A stretch of DNA of 29,828 nucleotides from a virus. The notes below the pieces were generated by a model. The model was not told where the DNA came from and made no database searches. It worked only from the letters and a program-made list of their open reading frames with translations. The stretch lies in IMG/VR virus record IMGVR_UViG_3300005264_000159, positions 1 through 29,828 of that record; one strand, written 5' to 3'. How positions within the stretch are numbered: position 1 is the first letter of the stretch; each line of letters begins with the position of its first letter. Position numbers and translations under genes: made by a program. Shown one piece after another: positions 20,602 to 29,154 of the stretch.

Positions 20602-21615
20602 ATGGCAGATATTAACGTAAATATAGTTAGGGAGACAGGCGGTGTTTCGCAAGCAGGATTTGGTACAGCTTTAATTCTAAGCTCTACAGCTCATGCTTAT
20701 ACAGTATATACATCATTAGCTGATTTAGTTGCTGATTTTGCGACTGACACAGTAGTATATAAGATGGCAAGTGCTTTAATGGGACAAGCTATCAAACCAG
20801 AACGATTTGCAGTTGCAGGAGTTGAGTATGAAGCAGGAGTAGACCCAGTAACAGACTTATCAGCTTTTTTAAACTTGTTAGTTGCAGATGGAAAAGATTT
20901 CTATGCAGTATTACAAGAACAAGATGATATGGCAAGTCAAGTTGAAGTTTCAACATGGGTTGGTACTCAAGTTAAAATTCATTTTATTAGAGTTGATGTA
21001 TTACCAGTTGCGTATACAGGAACATTGTCAAACAGAACAACAGTTGTATATACAAGCATTGCAGGAGAATATCCAGAATGTGCAATTGCGGGATACGGAT
21101 TACCAAGATTACCAGGAAGTTTAACATGGAAGAACGTTGAAATTTCGGGAGTTACTAGTGAAGTATTAACTGGTTCAGATGCTAATGATTTAGAAGCAGG
21201 AAGATTTAATTATGTAAGAAAATATTATGGTAGAAAAGTAACAAGTGATGGTTTGTTACAAGGAAACTTATATATCGACCAACAACGTTCTCAAGATTTT
21301 ATTCAGTTGAGAATGGAAGAAAATATAGCACAATTGTTAATTAATAATGATAAAGTTCCTTATGATGATACAGGAATTGCACAAATCGTATCAGTAGTTC
21401 AAAAGACATTAAATCAAGGATTTAGAAATGGGATTATCGCTTCAAATAAAGGTGGACAAGCATTATTTAATGTAACAAGTTTATCTTTAGCAGATATCCC
21501 ACAAAGTGATATTGATGCAAGAGTGTTAAAAAGTGTTGAGTTCGAATATATTGAAGCAGGAGCAATTGAAAATGCAACAATTACTGGTAGAATAGTTACT
21601 ACGTTAGGAGTGTAA
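20602..21615 (+). CDS. tail sheath protein (DUF3383-like)
   Basis: 337 residues after AAGGAGG. The N-terminus DINVNIVRETGGVSQAGFGT followed by ALILSS and YTSLADLVADF is characteristic of DUF3383 sheath-like proteins of contractile phages; the C-terminus, with IDARVLKSVEFEYIEAGAIE, forms the strand exchanged between subunits. It contracts to drive the tube into the cell. Its presence gives the myovirus assignment. Shorter than the usual 370-500 residues but without a visible break. Confidence 0.85.
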   Translation: MADINVNIVRETGGVSQAGFGTALILSSTAHAYTVYTSLADLVADFATDTVVYKMASALMGQAIKPERFAVAGVEYEAGVDPVTDLSAFLNLLVADGKDFYAVLQEQDDMASQVEVSTWVGTQVKIHFIRVDVLPVAYTGTLSNRTTVVYTSIAGEYPECAIAGYGLPRLPGSLTWKNVEISGVTSEVLTGSDANDLEAGRFNYVRKYYGRKVTSDGLLQGNLYIDQQRSQDFIQLRMEENIAQLLINNDKVPYDDTGIAQIVSVVQKTLNQGFRNGIIASNKGGQALFNVTSLSLADIPQSDIDARVLKSVEFEYIEAGAIENATITGRIVTTLGV

Positions 21616-21619
21616 AATT

Positions 21620-22015
21620 ATGGCATATAATGCAAGTAATATTAAAGTTATTGTAAATGGTACTTTTTTAACTGGATTCAGAGACGGAGATATTTACGCT
21701 TATGAGGAAGGTGCTGATAGATTTACAAGATACGAAGGAGCTGATGGTTCAATTGATTACACTGAAAGAGCAGGAAATCCTTGTACATTAACTATTGGTT
21801 TAAAAAATAATAGTCCATCTAATAAAATTTTAGATGCTTTGTATCAAGGAAGAGAAGAGTTAGATGTAACAATTAAAGATAGTAATGAAAATGGAAAGAC
21901 TATTTCGGCTACAAACGCAGTAATTATGCGTAGACCAGACGAATCAAAGTCTAAAGAAATCGGTGAAAGTGAATGGATATTTGATTGTCCAGACCACTCA
22001 GTTAGTTATTTATAA
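21620..22015 (+). CDS. tail tube protein (DUF3277-like)
   Basis: 131 residues, beginning 4 bases after the sheath stop with little ribosome site (TAGGAGTG lies in the sheath end). YNASNIKVIVNGTFLTGFRD, EEGADRFTRYEGADGSIDY, CTLTIGLKNNSPSNKILDAL and a final EWIFDCPDHSVSYL fit the small beta-barrel of tube proteins that pair with DUF3383 sheaths. It forms the inner tube of the tail. Confidence 0.88.
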   Translation: MAYNASNIKVIVNGTFLTGFRDGDIYAYEEGADRFTRYEGADGSIDYTERAGNPCTLTIGLKNNSPSNKILDALYQGREELDVTIKDSNENGKTISATNAVIMRRPDESKSKEIGESEWIFDCPDHSVSYL

Positions 22016-22046
22016 TATAGTATAATATAATAGGAGGTCATATAAT

Positions 22047-22316
22047 ATGGCAAAGCAAAAAGTAGTTAAAGTAAATAAAAAAGAATATACATTACAAAGT
22101 CCTGGATATAGATGGTACATGGAAACAGTTGATAAGAATACGCCAAGAGGCAAATCAGTTCCAAAGCAAATCAAAATGATTGATGACTATTTAGAGCATG
22201 TTGTAGTTGACCCAAAAGTAACTGTTGAGGACTTTGAAAATGAAGAAAAAGAGTTAGGCGGGTTTGAGGCACTTATGACGTTAATCAATGAGTGCGAAAC
22301 CTTTCTTACTGCCTAA
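22047..22316 (+). CDS. tail assembly chaperone, first reading frame
   Basis: 89 residues after AGGAGGTC, MAKQKVVKVNKKEYTLQSPGY and on. Small helical protein in the place of the tail chaperone G between tube and tape-measure genes. It binds the tape measure during tail assembly. Its last 29 bases overlap the next open frame, which lies in the +1 register, the pattern of G/GT pairs produced by ribosomal frameshifting. Confidence 0.7.
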   Translation: MAKQKVVKVNKKEYTLQSPGYRWYMETVDKNTPRGKSVPKQIKMIDDYLEHVVVDPKVTVEDFENEEKELGGFEALMTLINECETFLTA

Positions 22317-22473
22317 TATATCTAGGAAACAAATAAAAGATAAGGCAAAAAAATATAATATCTTCTACGAATTAATTTTCGTAGGAGGTTTAGATTATGA
22401 TAAAGTAATGAAAATGGATTTTGAAGAACTTATGACATCATACGAGGCACTAATCAACATAAAAAGTGGTTAG
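22288..22473 (+). CDS. tail assembly chaperone, second frame (frameshift extension)
   Basis: 61 residues if started at ATG 22288, but no ribosome site stands before it. More likely it is the T part, joined to the first frame by a +1 or -2 shift within 22288-22316 (the +1 register is what a -2 shift, known from phage Mu, would give). Helical: KDKAKKYNIFYELIFVGG, MDFEELMTSYEALINI. The overlap contains GCGAAACCTTTC, but I cannot prove a slip site. Followed by a terminator. Confidence 0.6.
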   Translation: MSAKPFLLPNISRKQIKDKAKKYNIFYELIFVGGLDYDKVMKMDFEELMTSYEALINIKSG

Positions 22474-22481
22474 TGCTTTTT
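22447..22481 (+). terminator. intrinsic terminator before the tape-measure gene
   Basis: GCACTAATCA (22447-22456) pairs with TGGTTAGTGC (22467-22476), 10 bp with one G-U pair, followed by TTTTTATTATT. It overlaps the 3' end of the chaperone extension. It probably reduces expression of tape measure and baseplate relative to tube and sheath. Confidence 0.75.
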
Positions 22482-22502
22482 ATTATTAAAGAGAGGTGAA
22501 AA

Positions 22503-24368
22503 ATGGCTTTAAGAGATTTGTTCATAGGTGTTGATTTTGATGTAAATGAGAGAAGTTTAAGAGCAGGAGATAATGCTTTAAATAGTTTAACGCAAGAAAC
22601 TAATCGAGCAGGAACAGGAATGAAAAAGCTTGATAAGAATTCAAAAAGTGCAGGAAATTCAATTAAGAAAATAGGTAAGAATTTAGGTACATTTATTGGC
22701 GTATATGAATTAGGTAAAGGATTGAAATTTTCTTTAGAACAAGCATCAATGTTAGCAGAGGAAACAGACAAATTTAACACAGTATTCGGAGAAATGTCGC
22801 AACAAGCAGGAGTATGGGCAACAGAATACTCTAAAAAAGTAAACTCTTCAGTTGTTGAAACTAGAAGTGCTATTGCAGAGAATCAGAATTTGCTAGTAGG
22901 ATTTGGAGCATCAAGAGAAGAAGCTTTTAAAATGGCGACAAGTATGAGAGAATTATCAGATGATTTATCAGCAATGAATAATATTGAGAAAGAAATTACA
23001 TCTAATAATTTACAATCAGTTATGTTAGGACAACATCAAGCAGGTAAAAAGCTAGGTTTGGCAATAACAGAAGCAGGATTAAAGCAATTAGCATTAAATA
23101 AAGGATATACAGAATCATTTGATACATTAGACCCATTGGTAAAAATGCAATTAAGATTTGATTTAGCATTGCAACAATCACAAGATAGTATTGGTAAAGC
23201 TGAAAGTGAAGCACATACATTTGCAGGAAGTATGAGAGGTTTAAAAGCAACATTATTAGACACTTCAGCAGTAGCAGGAGAGAAATTAATGCCTGTAATT
23301 GGAGATATGATAGGATATTTCAATGATAATAAAGATGCAATTGTTGATATGGTTGTAAATGGAGTTGGAGTAGCTTCAAGAGGTATTCAAGTCTTATTCG
23401 AAACAACTAAATTATTAATAGGTTCATATGAAAAAGTAGAACCTTTAATTTGGGGATTAGCGGTAGCTTGGGGAGCTCAAAAGGTATTATTAGGAGCTTC
23501 TGGATTGATAGGACTTATTGGTAAATTAAACTCAATGCAATTAGTGTTAGGAACATCTACAAAAATAAGCACAGCTTTAGAATGGGCATGGATTACAGCT
23601 ACAAACGCATTAGGTGCTTCAGCTACAGCAACAACTGGGGTTATGGGAACATTAAATGCAGTTATGTCAGCAAATCCAATTGGAGTAATGGTAATAGCAA
23701 TTGGTAGTGCAGTTGTAGGATTAAAATTATTATACAAACATTCCGAAAAATTTAGACAATTCTGGGATAAATGGATAACTCCTATTTGGGATAAATTGAA
23801 AGCTTTTATAGGTATTGCAGGAACAAGTACCAAAGTTCAAATGAATTCTGAAAATAGAAATATAAACGAAACGGTTGTTCCTAAATACAATAGTATTGCT
23901 CTAACTAGTGATATGACTAAAGAAGAGAGAGCTCAAGCTATTATAACAGGCTCATATGCTACAGGCACTAACAATGCTAAACCAGGATTAGCTAAAGTTG
24001 GCGAGAGAGGAACAGAAATTGTTGCTATGAATGGTGGAGAAAAAGTATTTACTCATAATGAAACTAGGAATATTATTGGAGACTTAGGTGGTAATAAACG
24101 TCAAAATTCGATTAACATTGATAATAATACTACTAGAAGGGGTATAATAGATAGAGACGCAGAAAGTAGCACAGAGTCGATTTTTAACGACATGAGTAAG
24201 AAGAATATCAATGAGAAATCTACAATTAATACAAGTAATAATGTAGTTAATATAGAAATAAATACTAATACAACTCAAAGTGCACTTGAGATAGCAAGAG
24301 AAACAAGAAGAGAAATTGAAAATTATTTTAAAGAAGCGAGACTTAAAGGAGGGTTTGCTATTGTTTAA
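22503..24368 (+). CDS. tail tape-measure protein
   Basis: 621 residues after AGAGGTG. N-terminal region helical (LRAGDNALNSLTQETNRAG and on). The middle has hydrophobic membrane-like segments near 310-410 (LAVAWGAQKVLLGASGLIG; GVMVIAIGSAVVGLKLLY). The end shows the GLAKVGERGTEIVAMNGGEKV motif common at tape-measure C-termini. It sets tail length and helps DNA pass. 621 residues implies a short tail, roughly 90 nm by the usual 1.5 Angstrom per residue rule. Confidence 0.88.
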   Translation: MALRDLFIGVDFDVNERSLRAGDNALNSLTQETNRAGTGMKKLDKNSKSAGNSIKKIGKNLGTFIGVYELGKGLKFSLEQASMLAEETDKFNTVFGEMSQQAGVWATEYSKKVNSSVVETRSAIAENQNLLVGFGASREEAFKMATSMRELSDDLSAMNNIEKEITSNNLQSVMLGQHQAGKKLGLAITEAGLKQLALNKGYTESFDTLDPLVKMQLRFDLALQQSQDSIGKAESEAHTFAGSMRGLKATLLDTSAVAGEKLMPVIGDMIGYFNDNKDAIVDMVVNGVGVASRGIQVLFETTKLLIGSYEKVEPLIWGLAVAWGAQKVLLGASGLIGLIGKLNSMQLVLGTSTKISTALEWAWITATNALGASATATTGVMGTLNAVMSANPIGVMVIAIGSAVVGLKLLYKHSEKFRQFWDKWITPIWDKLKAFIGIAGTSTKVQMNSENRNINETVVPKYNSIALTSDMTKEERAQAIITGSYATGTNNAKPGLAKVGERGTEIVAMNGGEKVFTHNETRNIIGDLGGNKRQNSINIDNNTTRRGIIDRDAESSTESIFNDMSKKNINEKSTINTSNNVVNIEINTNTTQSALEIARETRREIENYFKEARLKGGFAIV

Positions 24369-24990
24369 ATTAGGTGATGCAGAATTAACATTAGTTGATA
24401 ATGAAGAAATAATTAAAAGTAATAATATAACTGATTATCCAACAGAAGATTCAAATGTTATTGCCGACAATATAGAAGTAAACCCTTTAAGGGTTTCTAT
24501 ATCTGGCATTATAACAGGTATAAATGCTTTTAATACATTGCAATTGATAAGAAAATATTCTGATAGTGGTGAATTGATAAAGTATACAGGTAGAAACATT
24601 ATAGATAATTGTGTTATAGAAAATTTATCTACAGTACATGATAGTTCGGTAAAAGGTGGATTAAAGTTTAAAATAGATTTAAAGCAAGTTGTTATTGCAA
24701 ATTTACAAGAAACTAATATTAATTTTAAGACAGTTAAGCCACAGGTTGTTAATAAGGTTAAGAATTTAGGTAAAAAATCAATATTAGAAATAACAAAAGA
24801 GCCAGATTACTTAGATTTGCCATTAAAAGGTAAGTTTCCATCATTAACTAATTTACTTAAACTATCAAGAGAAAAAAGCCTAATTAAATCAAATGTAAAA
24901 ATTAGCACTCCAGAAATTGATAACTTCTCTGGAGCAAACAGAAGACGAATGAAGTCTGATAGATTTACTTCTGAAAGAAGAAGAGGCTAA
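24361..24990 (+). CDS. tail/baseplate protein, unknown family
   Basis: 209 residues from TTG 24361, chosen because AAAGGAGGG lies at ideal distance; it overlaps the tape-measure end by 8 bases. It begins MFKLGDAELTLVDNEEI; a beta-rich first half (NPLRVSISGIITG) recalls baseplate-proximal proteins that bind the tube end. The C-terminal 40 residues are basic (NRRRMKSDRFTSERRRG). Named by position. Confidence 0.6.
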   Translation: MFKLGDAELTLVDNEEIIKSNNITDYPTEDSNVIADNIEVNPLRVSISGIITGINAFNTLQLIRKYSDSGELIKYTGRNIIDNCVIENLSTVHDSSVKGGLKFKIDLKQVVIANLQETNINFKTVKPQVVNKVKNLGKKSILEITKEPDYLDLPLKGKFPSLTNLLKLSREKSLIKSNVKISTPEIDNFSGANRRRMKSDRFTSERRRG

Positions 24991-25010
24991 TATGATAGGA
25001 GATGATTAAT

Positions 25011-25346
25011 ATGTTAGGAATTTTACCAATAGAAAAAGATAAAATACCATATACTTTTGATGTAAATCTAAGCAATAAGGTGTATTCAATAACCTTAAAA
25101 TATAATAACTTTTCCGATGAGTTTACCGCAGATTTGTCATTAGGTGATAAAATATTAGTACAAGGTAAGAAATTATTATTAGGAGAATCTATATTTGGAG
25201 ATTTCGCTTTAGATAATAGTGGTAATTTAAGAGAAGATTTTTATTCTGAAAGTATTATACCATATGATTTAACGTGGCAAGAAGATAAGCTTTCATTAGA
25301 TAATTTAGGCATAAAAGTATTTCTATATGTAATAGAGGATGAATAG
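25011..25346 (+). CDS. baseplate plug-like small protein
   Basis: 111 residues from ATG 25011 after AGGAGATG. PIEKDKIPYTFDVNLSNKVY, ITLKYNNFSDEFTADLS, IIPYDLTWQEDKLSLDNLG and KVFLYVIEDE match a small beta-barrel family (DUF6983-like) found between tape-measure and hub genes in contractile phages. The last codons are within 2 bases of the next start. Family name from memory of the pattern. Confidence 0.6.
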   Translation: MLGILPIEKDKIPYTFDVNLSNKVYSITLKYNNFSDEFTADLSLGDKILVQGKKLLLGESIFGDFALDNSGNLREDFYSESIIPYDLTWQEDKLSLDNLGIKVFLYVIEDE

Positions 25347-25347
25347 T

Positions 25348-26127
25348 ATGTTGTATAAAAGAATAATTAAAGTTGATATAGGTGGTTTAAGCGAAACATT
25401 ATCATATCCAGCATTGAAAATTGAATTTAAAGGTGAAATTGATGATGATAATGAATCGGATATTTTTATGATAAAAATATTTAATTTATCTATTAGTACA
25501 ATTAACAAAATAAAAAAAGGTGCTGATATTTCATTGCAAGCAGGATACGAGGATAACTTTGGTACATTAAACATAGGTAAAGTAGTAAGTGTATCAAATT
25601 TTAAAAATAGTACAGAATATGTAACAGAAATTAAGATGAGCACAGATACTGATTCGTGGACTAATGATTATATCAATCAAGTATTTAATCCACCAATAAC
25701 AAGCAAACAAATATTAGAACGATTAGTACCTTTGAGTGGTTTAAGTACAGGAATAATCAATTTAGAGAAAGTTGTTACTTATCAAAGAGGAAAAGCAGTT
25801 TCGGGTAAACTTATCGATGTGGTTAAACAGATAGCTAAGGAAAGTGCAACTCCAATTACAATATCAAATGGTAAAATAAATTTTACAAACAAACAAATTT
25901 CAAGAGGATTTTTAATATCTTCTACAAGTGGTTTAATATCAATCCCTAAAAAGATAGATGAGAAAGATTCTAATATAGATTATAGCTTTAAAATACTATT
26001 TAATAGTAATATCAAGCCTAAATCATTGGTAAAATTAGAAAGTAAGAATGTAAATGGTAATTTTGAAGTTGTAAAGGCTACATTTAATGAAGATTTCACA
26101 ATAGATTTATTCGTAAAGGAGGTTTAA
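25348..26127 (+). CDS. baseplate hub protein
   Basis: 259 residues from ATG 25348. The order IKVDIGGLSETLSYPALKIEFKG, then ISLQAGYEDNFGTLNIGKVV, with a later KTLIDVVKQIAKES-like stretch and a domain ending VVKATFNEDFTIDLFVKEV is that of the phage gpD/gp27-like hub: two beta-barrel domains around a central helical part. It anchors the spike on the tube. The next gene starts at once (TAAATG). Confidence 0.7.
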   Translation: MLYKRIIKVDIGGLSETLSYPALKIEFKGEIDDDNESDIFMIKIFNLSISTINKIKKGADISLQAGYEDNFGTLNIGKVVSVSNFKNSTEYVTEIKMSTDTDSWTNDYINQVFNPPITSKQILERLVPLSGLSTGIINLEKVVTYQRGKAVSGKLIDVVKQIAKESATPITISNGKINFTNKQISRGFLISSTSGLISIPKKIDEKDSNIDYSFKILFNSNIKPKSLVKLESKNVNGNFEVVKATFNEDFTIDLFVKEV

Positions 26128-26751
26128 ATGGAAATTTCTAAATTATTAGGAGGTTTGCAAGATAATTTACTAAACAATATATTTTGTAGCTTAGTTGGTA
26201 AAATAACTAAAATACATGATGAAAATAAAATAGATGTAAAGCCTTTGTATAGTTTAAACGGAAACAGTATACCGCAAGTAGTACAAGTACCGTTACTATT
26301 TCTAGGAAACGCTAAAAATATGATAGAAGTTGAATCACAAGTTGGAGATTATGTATTATTGATAATTTCTGATTACGATATTGACAATTTAATTATATCT
26401 GGAGAGGAAAAAGAAGTAAATACTAATAGTAAGCATCAATTAAACGATGCAGTTGCAATACCTTTCAGCTTTACACCTTTTAATAACAGTAAAGCTCAAA
26501 CAAGCAAGATTAGTATAAAAGCAGATGGAAGTATAATAATTGATACTCCAAACACTATTAAATTAGGTGGAAACGCAACTGAGGGTGTACCGTTAGGTGA
26601 TAGTTTAAAAAGTTGGATTGATAATCATACACATAATTTTAGTTCTGGTTATTCATGGACTAGTGGTAGTGGTAGTGGTACTATCTCTGGGACAACAACT
26701 AATCCTAATAGCGAAAGCCCAAATACAAGTGAGAAGGTGTTAGTAGAATGA
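26128..26751 (+). CDS. baseplate spike protein (Gp138/gpV-like)
   Basis: 207 residues after AAGGAGG. N-terminal OB-like domain (LVGKITKIHDENKIDVKPLY; VPLLFLGNAKNMIEVESQVGD; VLLIISDYDIDNL), then a beta-helix part with KISIKADGSIIIDTPNTIKLGG and a tip with LKSWIDNHTHNFSSGYSW, where the H-x-H may hold an iron ion as in P2/phi92 spikes. Ser/Gly-rich end. It pierces the outer layer at infection. Confidence 0.8.
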   Translation: MEISKLLGGLQDNLLNNIFCSLVGKITKIHDENKIDVKPLYSLNGNSIPQVVQVPLLFLGNAKNMIEVESQVGDYVLLIISDYDIDNLIISGEEKEVNTNSKHQLNDAVAIPFSFTPFNNSKAQTSKISIKADGSIIIDTPNTIKLGGNATEGVPLGDSLKSWIDNHTHNFSSGYSWTSGSGSGTISGTTTNPNSESPNTSEKVLVE

Positions 26752-27098
26752 AAAAATCAATATTTTTAGAAGATGGAGATATAAAATTAATAAATGGGAA
26801 TATTGTATTAATAGGTGAGGACGATAGGGTATTACAACTTATTGAAAATACTTTAAGCATTAGAAAAGGCGAATGGTTCTACAATCAAAATACAGGTTTA
26901 AATCATGATGAATTGTTTAAAAAGAAACCAGATTTAAAAGCTTTAGAAAATGATATCATACAAACGATTAGTTCTTTGGATGAAGTTGACAAGGTAATAA
27001 GTGTAGAAATAGAATATAATAAGATAGAAAGAGAAGCATTGATTAAATTAAATATAAGTTATAATTTAAAAAATATCGAATTGGAGGTGACTTTGTAA
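26748..27098 (+). CDS. gp25-like baseplate wedge protein (DUF2634/XkdS)
   Basis: 116 residues; ATG overlaps the spike stop. FLEDGDIKLINGNIVLIGED, then QLIENTLSIRKGEWFYNQNTGLN and LKALENDIIQTISSLDEVDKV follow the XkdS/gp25 pattern, including the conserved KGEWF and the short helix-sheet end. It is a wedge core that ties sheath to baseplate. No break. Confidence 0.85.
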   Translation: MKKSIFLEDGDIKLINGNIVLIGEDDRVLQLIENTLSIRKGEWFYNQNTGLNHDELFKKKPDLKALENDIIQTISSLDEVDKVISVEIEYNKIEREALIKLNISYNLKNIELEVTL

Positions 27099-28073
27099 AT
27101 GGCAGGAATAACAGAAAATGGATTTGAAAAGAAATCTTTTAACGATATATTAAACGAAATGATAGATGAAGCTAAGAATATCTTTGGAGACGATATAGAT
27201 TTAAGAGATGAAACATTTTTAAGACAATGGTTGGTTACAATGGCAATAAAAGAGGCTGAAAGGTGGGATATATTAGAAGATATTTATAATAACTTCTCAG
27301 TATCTACAGCAACTAATACAAGTTTAGATTATGCAGTGAAATTTCAAGGTTTAAGTCGTAAATCAGCAACAAAAGCTATTGTGGATGTATTATTTACGGG
27401 AGATGAGCATACAATTATTAATTCTGGATTTGTAGTTCAAACAAGTAGTGGAATAAAATTTCAAACATTATCAAGTGGAACAATTGATGGTGGTGGTGGA
27501 AATATAACGCTTCAATGTGAAGCATTGGATGTAGGCTCTGACGGAAATGTATTAGCAGGAACAATTACAGAAGTTGAAAGTCCTTTAATTGGATTATCTT
27601 CAGTAATTAATAATGACGATGCAGATGGTGGCTTAGCTTTAGAATCAGACGAAAGTTTAAGATTAAGATTTATAAAAAGTTTGGCAAAAGGTGGTGGCTC
27701 TACATCAAATGCAATTAGAGCAACAATATTATCATTAGAAAATGTGGAAGATGTATTAATGTTTGAAAATGATACTGACGAGATAGTAAATGGTTTAGAA
27801 GCACATTCATTTTCACCATATGTATTAGGCGGAGAAGATTTAGATATACAAACTGCGATTTTTGAAGTAAAAAGTATGGGTATTCGTTCTGTAGGAACAT
27901 ATGAGCATACATTTGAAACAGATAGCGGTAGTCATTTTACAGTAGGATTCGAAAGACCTCAAGACGTTAATATTTGGTTAAATATAACCTTAGAAACAAA
28001 TAATGATTATCCGATAGATGGTGAAAATTTAGTTAAACAAGCAACTATATGGGATAACTTACAGTTCTGCTGA
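27099..28073 (+). CDS. baseplate J-like protein, C-terminus lost by frame break
   Basis: 324 residues, one base after the previous stop. Baseplate J signatures: FLRQWLVTMAIKEAERWDILE, NTSLDYAVKFQGLSRKSAT, GTITEVESPLIGLSSVINNDDADGG, DESLRLRFIKSLAKGGGSTSNAI, and NVEDVLMFEN. The frame ends IWDNLQFC, but a different frame continues as TYSSADIVINSDLVNGVEVS to a stop at 28149. Between them a stretch of about 25-30 residues seems missing, not a multiple of three. Essential wedge protein in functional phages. Confidence 0.85.
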   Translation: MAGITENGFEKKSFNDILNEMIDEAKNIFGDDIDLRDETFLRQWLVTMAIKEAERWDILEDIYNNFSVSTATNTSLDYAVKFQGLSRKSATKAIVDVLFTGDEHTIINSGFVVQTSSGIKFQTLSSGTIDGGGGNITLQCEALDVGSDGNVLAGTITEVESPLIGLSSVINNDDADGGLALESDESLRLRFIKSLAKGGGSTSNAIRATILSLENVEDVLMFENDTDEIVNGLEAHSFSPYVLGGEDLDIQTAIFEVKSMGIRSVGTYEHTFETDSGSHFTVGFERPQDVNIWLNITLETNNDYPIDGENLVKQATIWDNLQFC

Positions 28074-28149
28074 TATAGTAATTAATTCCGATTTAGTGAA
28101 TGGAGTTGAAGTATCTACAACTGATGAAACTAAAATTGAGGTGATTTAA
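28057..28149 (+). pseudogene. displaced C-terminal fragment of the baseplate J gene
   Basis: Thirty codons in the +1 frame, TYSSADIVINSDLVNGVEVS followed by TTDETKIEVI, matching the usual end of J proteins. There is no start codon or ribosome site of its own. The stop overlaps the ATG of the next gene (TAATG), as expected of the intact gene end. Confidence 0.75.
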
Positions 28150-28667
28150 TGGCTTATTCTGAAGACATTTTAAATTTACTATCAATGTATTTCGGGAAAT
28201 ACAATCCAGATAGTAATATAGGTAAGATATTGCGTACAATAGAGCATACTGATGATGAATTTTTAGAAACATCTGAACAAATAAAAAATATATTAGATAT
28301 AGACCAAGCAACAGGTTTAAACTTAGACAACATATTCGGTATTAATAAGAATTTAAAAAGAAAAGGGTTATCTGATAGCGAGTATATTGAAAGATTGAAA
28401 TTAGAAACAACGGTTAATAATTCGGATGGAGAGTGGCATACTTTAGAAGAAGCAGGAAATATTCTATTTGGTAATGATTTTTTAGGAATTTTCGAAAGTG
28501 GTAAAGGTAGAATACAAGTAAATATGAGACCTAATAATCAGAAAATCCCAAATGAAACATTTGAAAAAGCAGTTGCTGTTAGTGTCGGAATAAAGTATTC
28601 TATTAGGTCGGACACAGAAACGCTTAGCAAATGGGAATATTATTTTAATATAAAGGAGAAATTATGA
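28149..28667 (+). CDS. baseplate/tail protein (DUF2612-like)
   Basis: 172 residues; ATG overlaps the stop of the J fragment. It begins MAYSEDILNLLSMYFGKYN and has NLDNIFGINKNLKRKGLSDSEY with LKLETTVNNSDGEWHTLEEAG, typical of the gp6/tail-protein-I position in baseplates of low-GC phages. It probably joins wedges to fibres. The stop overlaps the next ATG. Confidence 0.7.
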   Translation: MAYSEDILNLLSMYFGKYNPDSNIGKILRTIEHTDDEFLETSEQIKNILDIDQATGLNLDNIFGINKNLKRKGLSDSEYIERLKLETTVNNSDGEWHTLEEAGNILFGNDFLGIFESGKGRIQVNMRPNNQKIPNETFEKAVAVSVGIKYSIRSDTETLSKWEYYFNIKEKL

Positions 28668-28963
28668 CAAATGAAGGTATATCAAGAATTTTAGAACTAA
28701 TAAAAGATGATATAGATAGTATAACATGCGATGTAAACGGAGTTACGCAACCTATTGAGATAACTCAAATAATTCATTCTGTGTATGACGAATTATCAAT
28801 AATAGCTTATATAGAGCCAGAAGTTGAAGGAATTCTTGACAATTTTAGATTAATAGGAGTAACTGGCATCTATGATATAAAGAATTATTCTTATGAAAAA
28901 GTAGCAGGGTCAACACAACTTGTAACTTTAAAATACAAACTAGAGATAAAGGCGGTGGAATAA
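28664..28963 (+). CDS. small baseplate/tail protein, unknown
   Basis: 99 residues after AAAGGAG. MTNEGISRILELIKDDIDSI and on: a helix first, then a beta-rich region (NFRLIGVTGIYDIKNYSY; QLVTLKYKLEIKAVE). It sits between the wedge-associated and the fibre genes, as fibre adaptor proteins do. No family recognised. Confidence 0.55.
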   Translation: MTNEGISRILELIKDDIDSITCDVNGVTQPIEITQIIHSVYDELSIIAYIEPEVEGILDNFRLIGVTGIYDIKNYSYEKVAGSTQLVTLKYKLEIKAVE

Positions 28964-29023
28964 ATGGCAATAAATTATACAAAGAGATAAAGGCGGTGGA
29001 ATAAATGGCAATAAATTATACAA
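28942..29023. repeat. perfect 41-bp tandem duplication at the fibre gene start
   Basis: 28942-28982 and 28983-29023 are identical. The unit begins AGAGATAAAGGCGGTGGAAT and holds the end of one gene plus ribosome site, ATG and first six codons of the next. The first copy now yields only a mini-ORF MAINYTKR (28964-28990); the second provides the functional start at 29005. Confidence 0.95.
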
Positions 29024-29154
29024 AAGTGAATTTTCAAAATAGAGATGATATTTATCCTAATAAATATTTAGTTGATGGCGAAGCAAAAGAAATTGTTAAA
29101 GATGATTCTGGATTAAATACAGCAGGAACCAGGAACATTGCTAAATGCAGTTAA
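29005..29154 (+). pseudogene. tail fibre protein, N-terminal part, frame broken
   Basis: 49 residues from ATG 29005 (ribosome site GGCGGTGG): MAINYTKVNFQNRDDIYPNK and on to GLNTAGT, the usual attachment end of fibres in Bacillota phages. The frame then ends as RNIAKCS. The cause is a perfect 7-bp tandem duplication CAGGAAC (29123-29129, 29130-29136); removing one copy gives GLNTAGTLLNAVNLDKL and joins the next frame. So 29005-29527 was one gene. Confidence 0.75.

Noticed and set aside
20882-21124. 80-codon frame within the sheath gene
   Set aside because: It lies in another frame wholly inside the sheath gene, without a ribosome site, and its protein is rich in Gln/Leu as expected of an out-of-frame reading.
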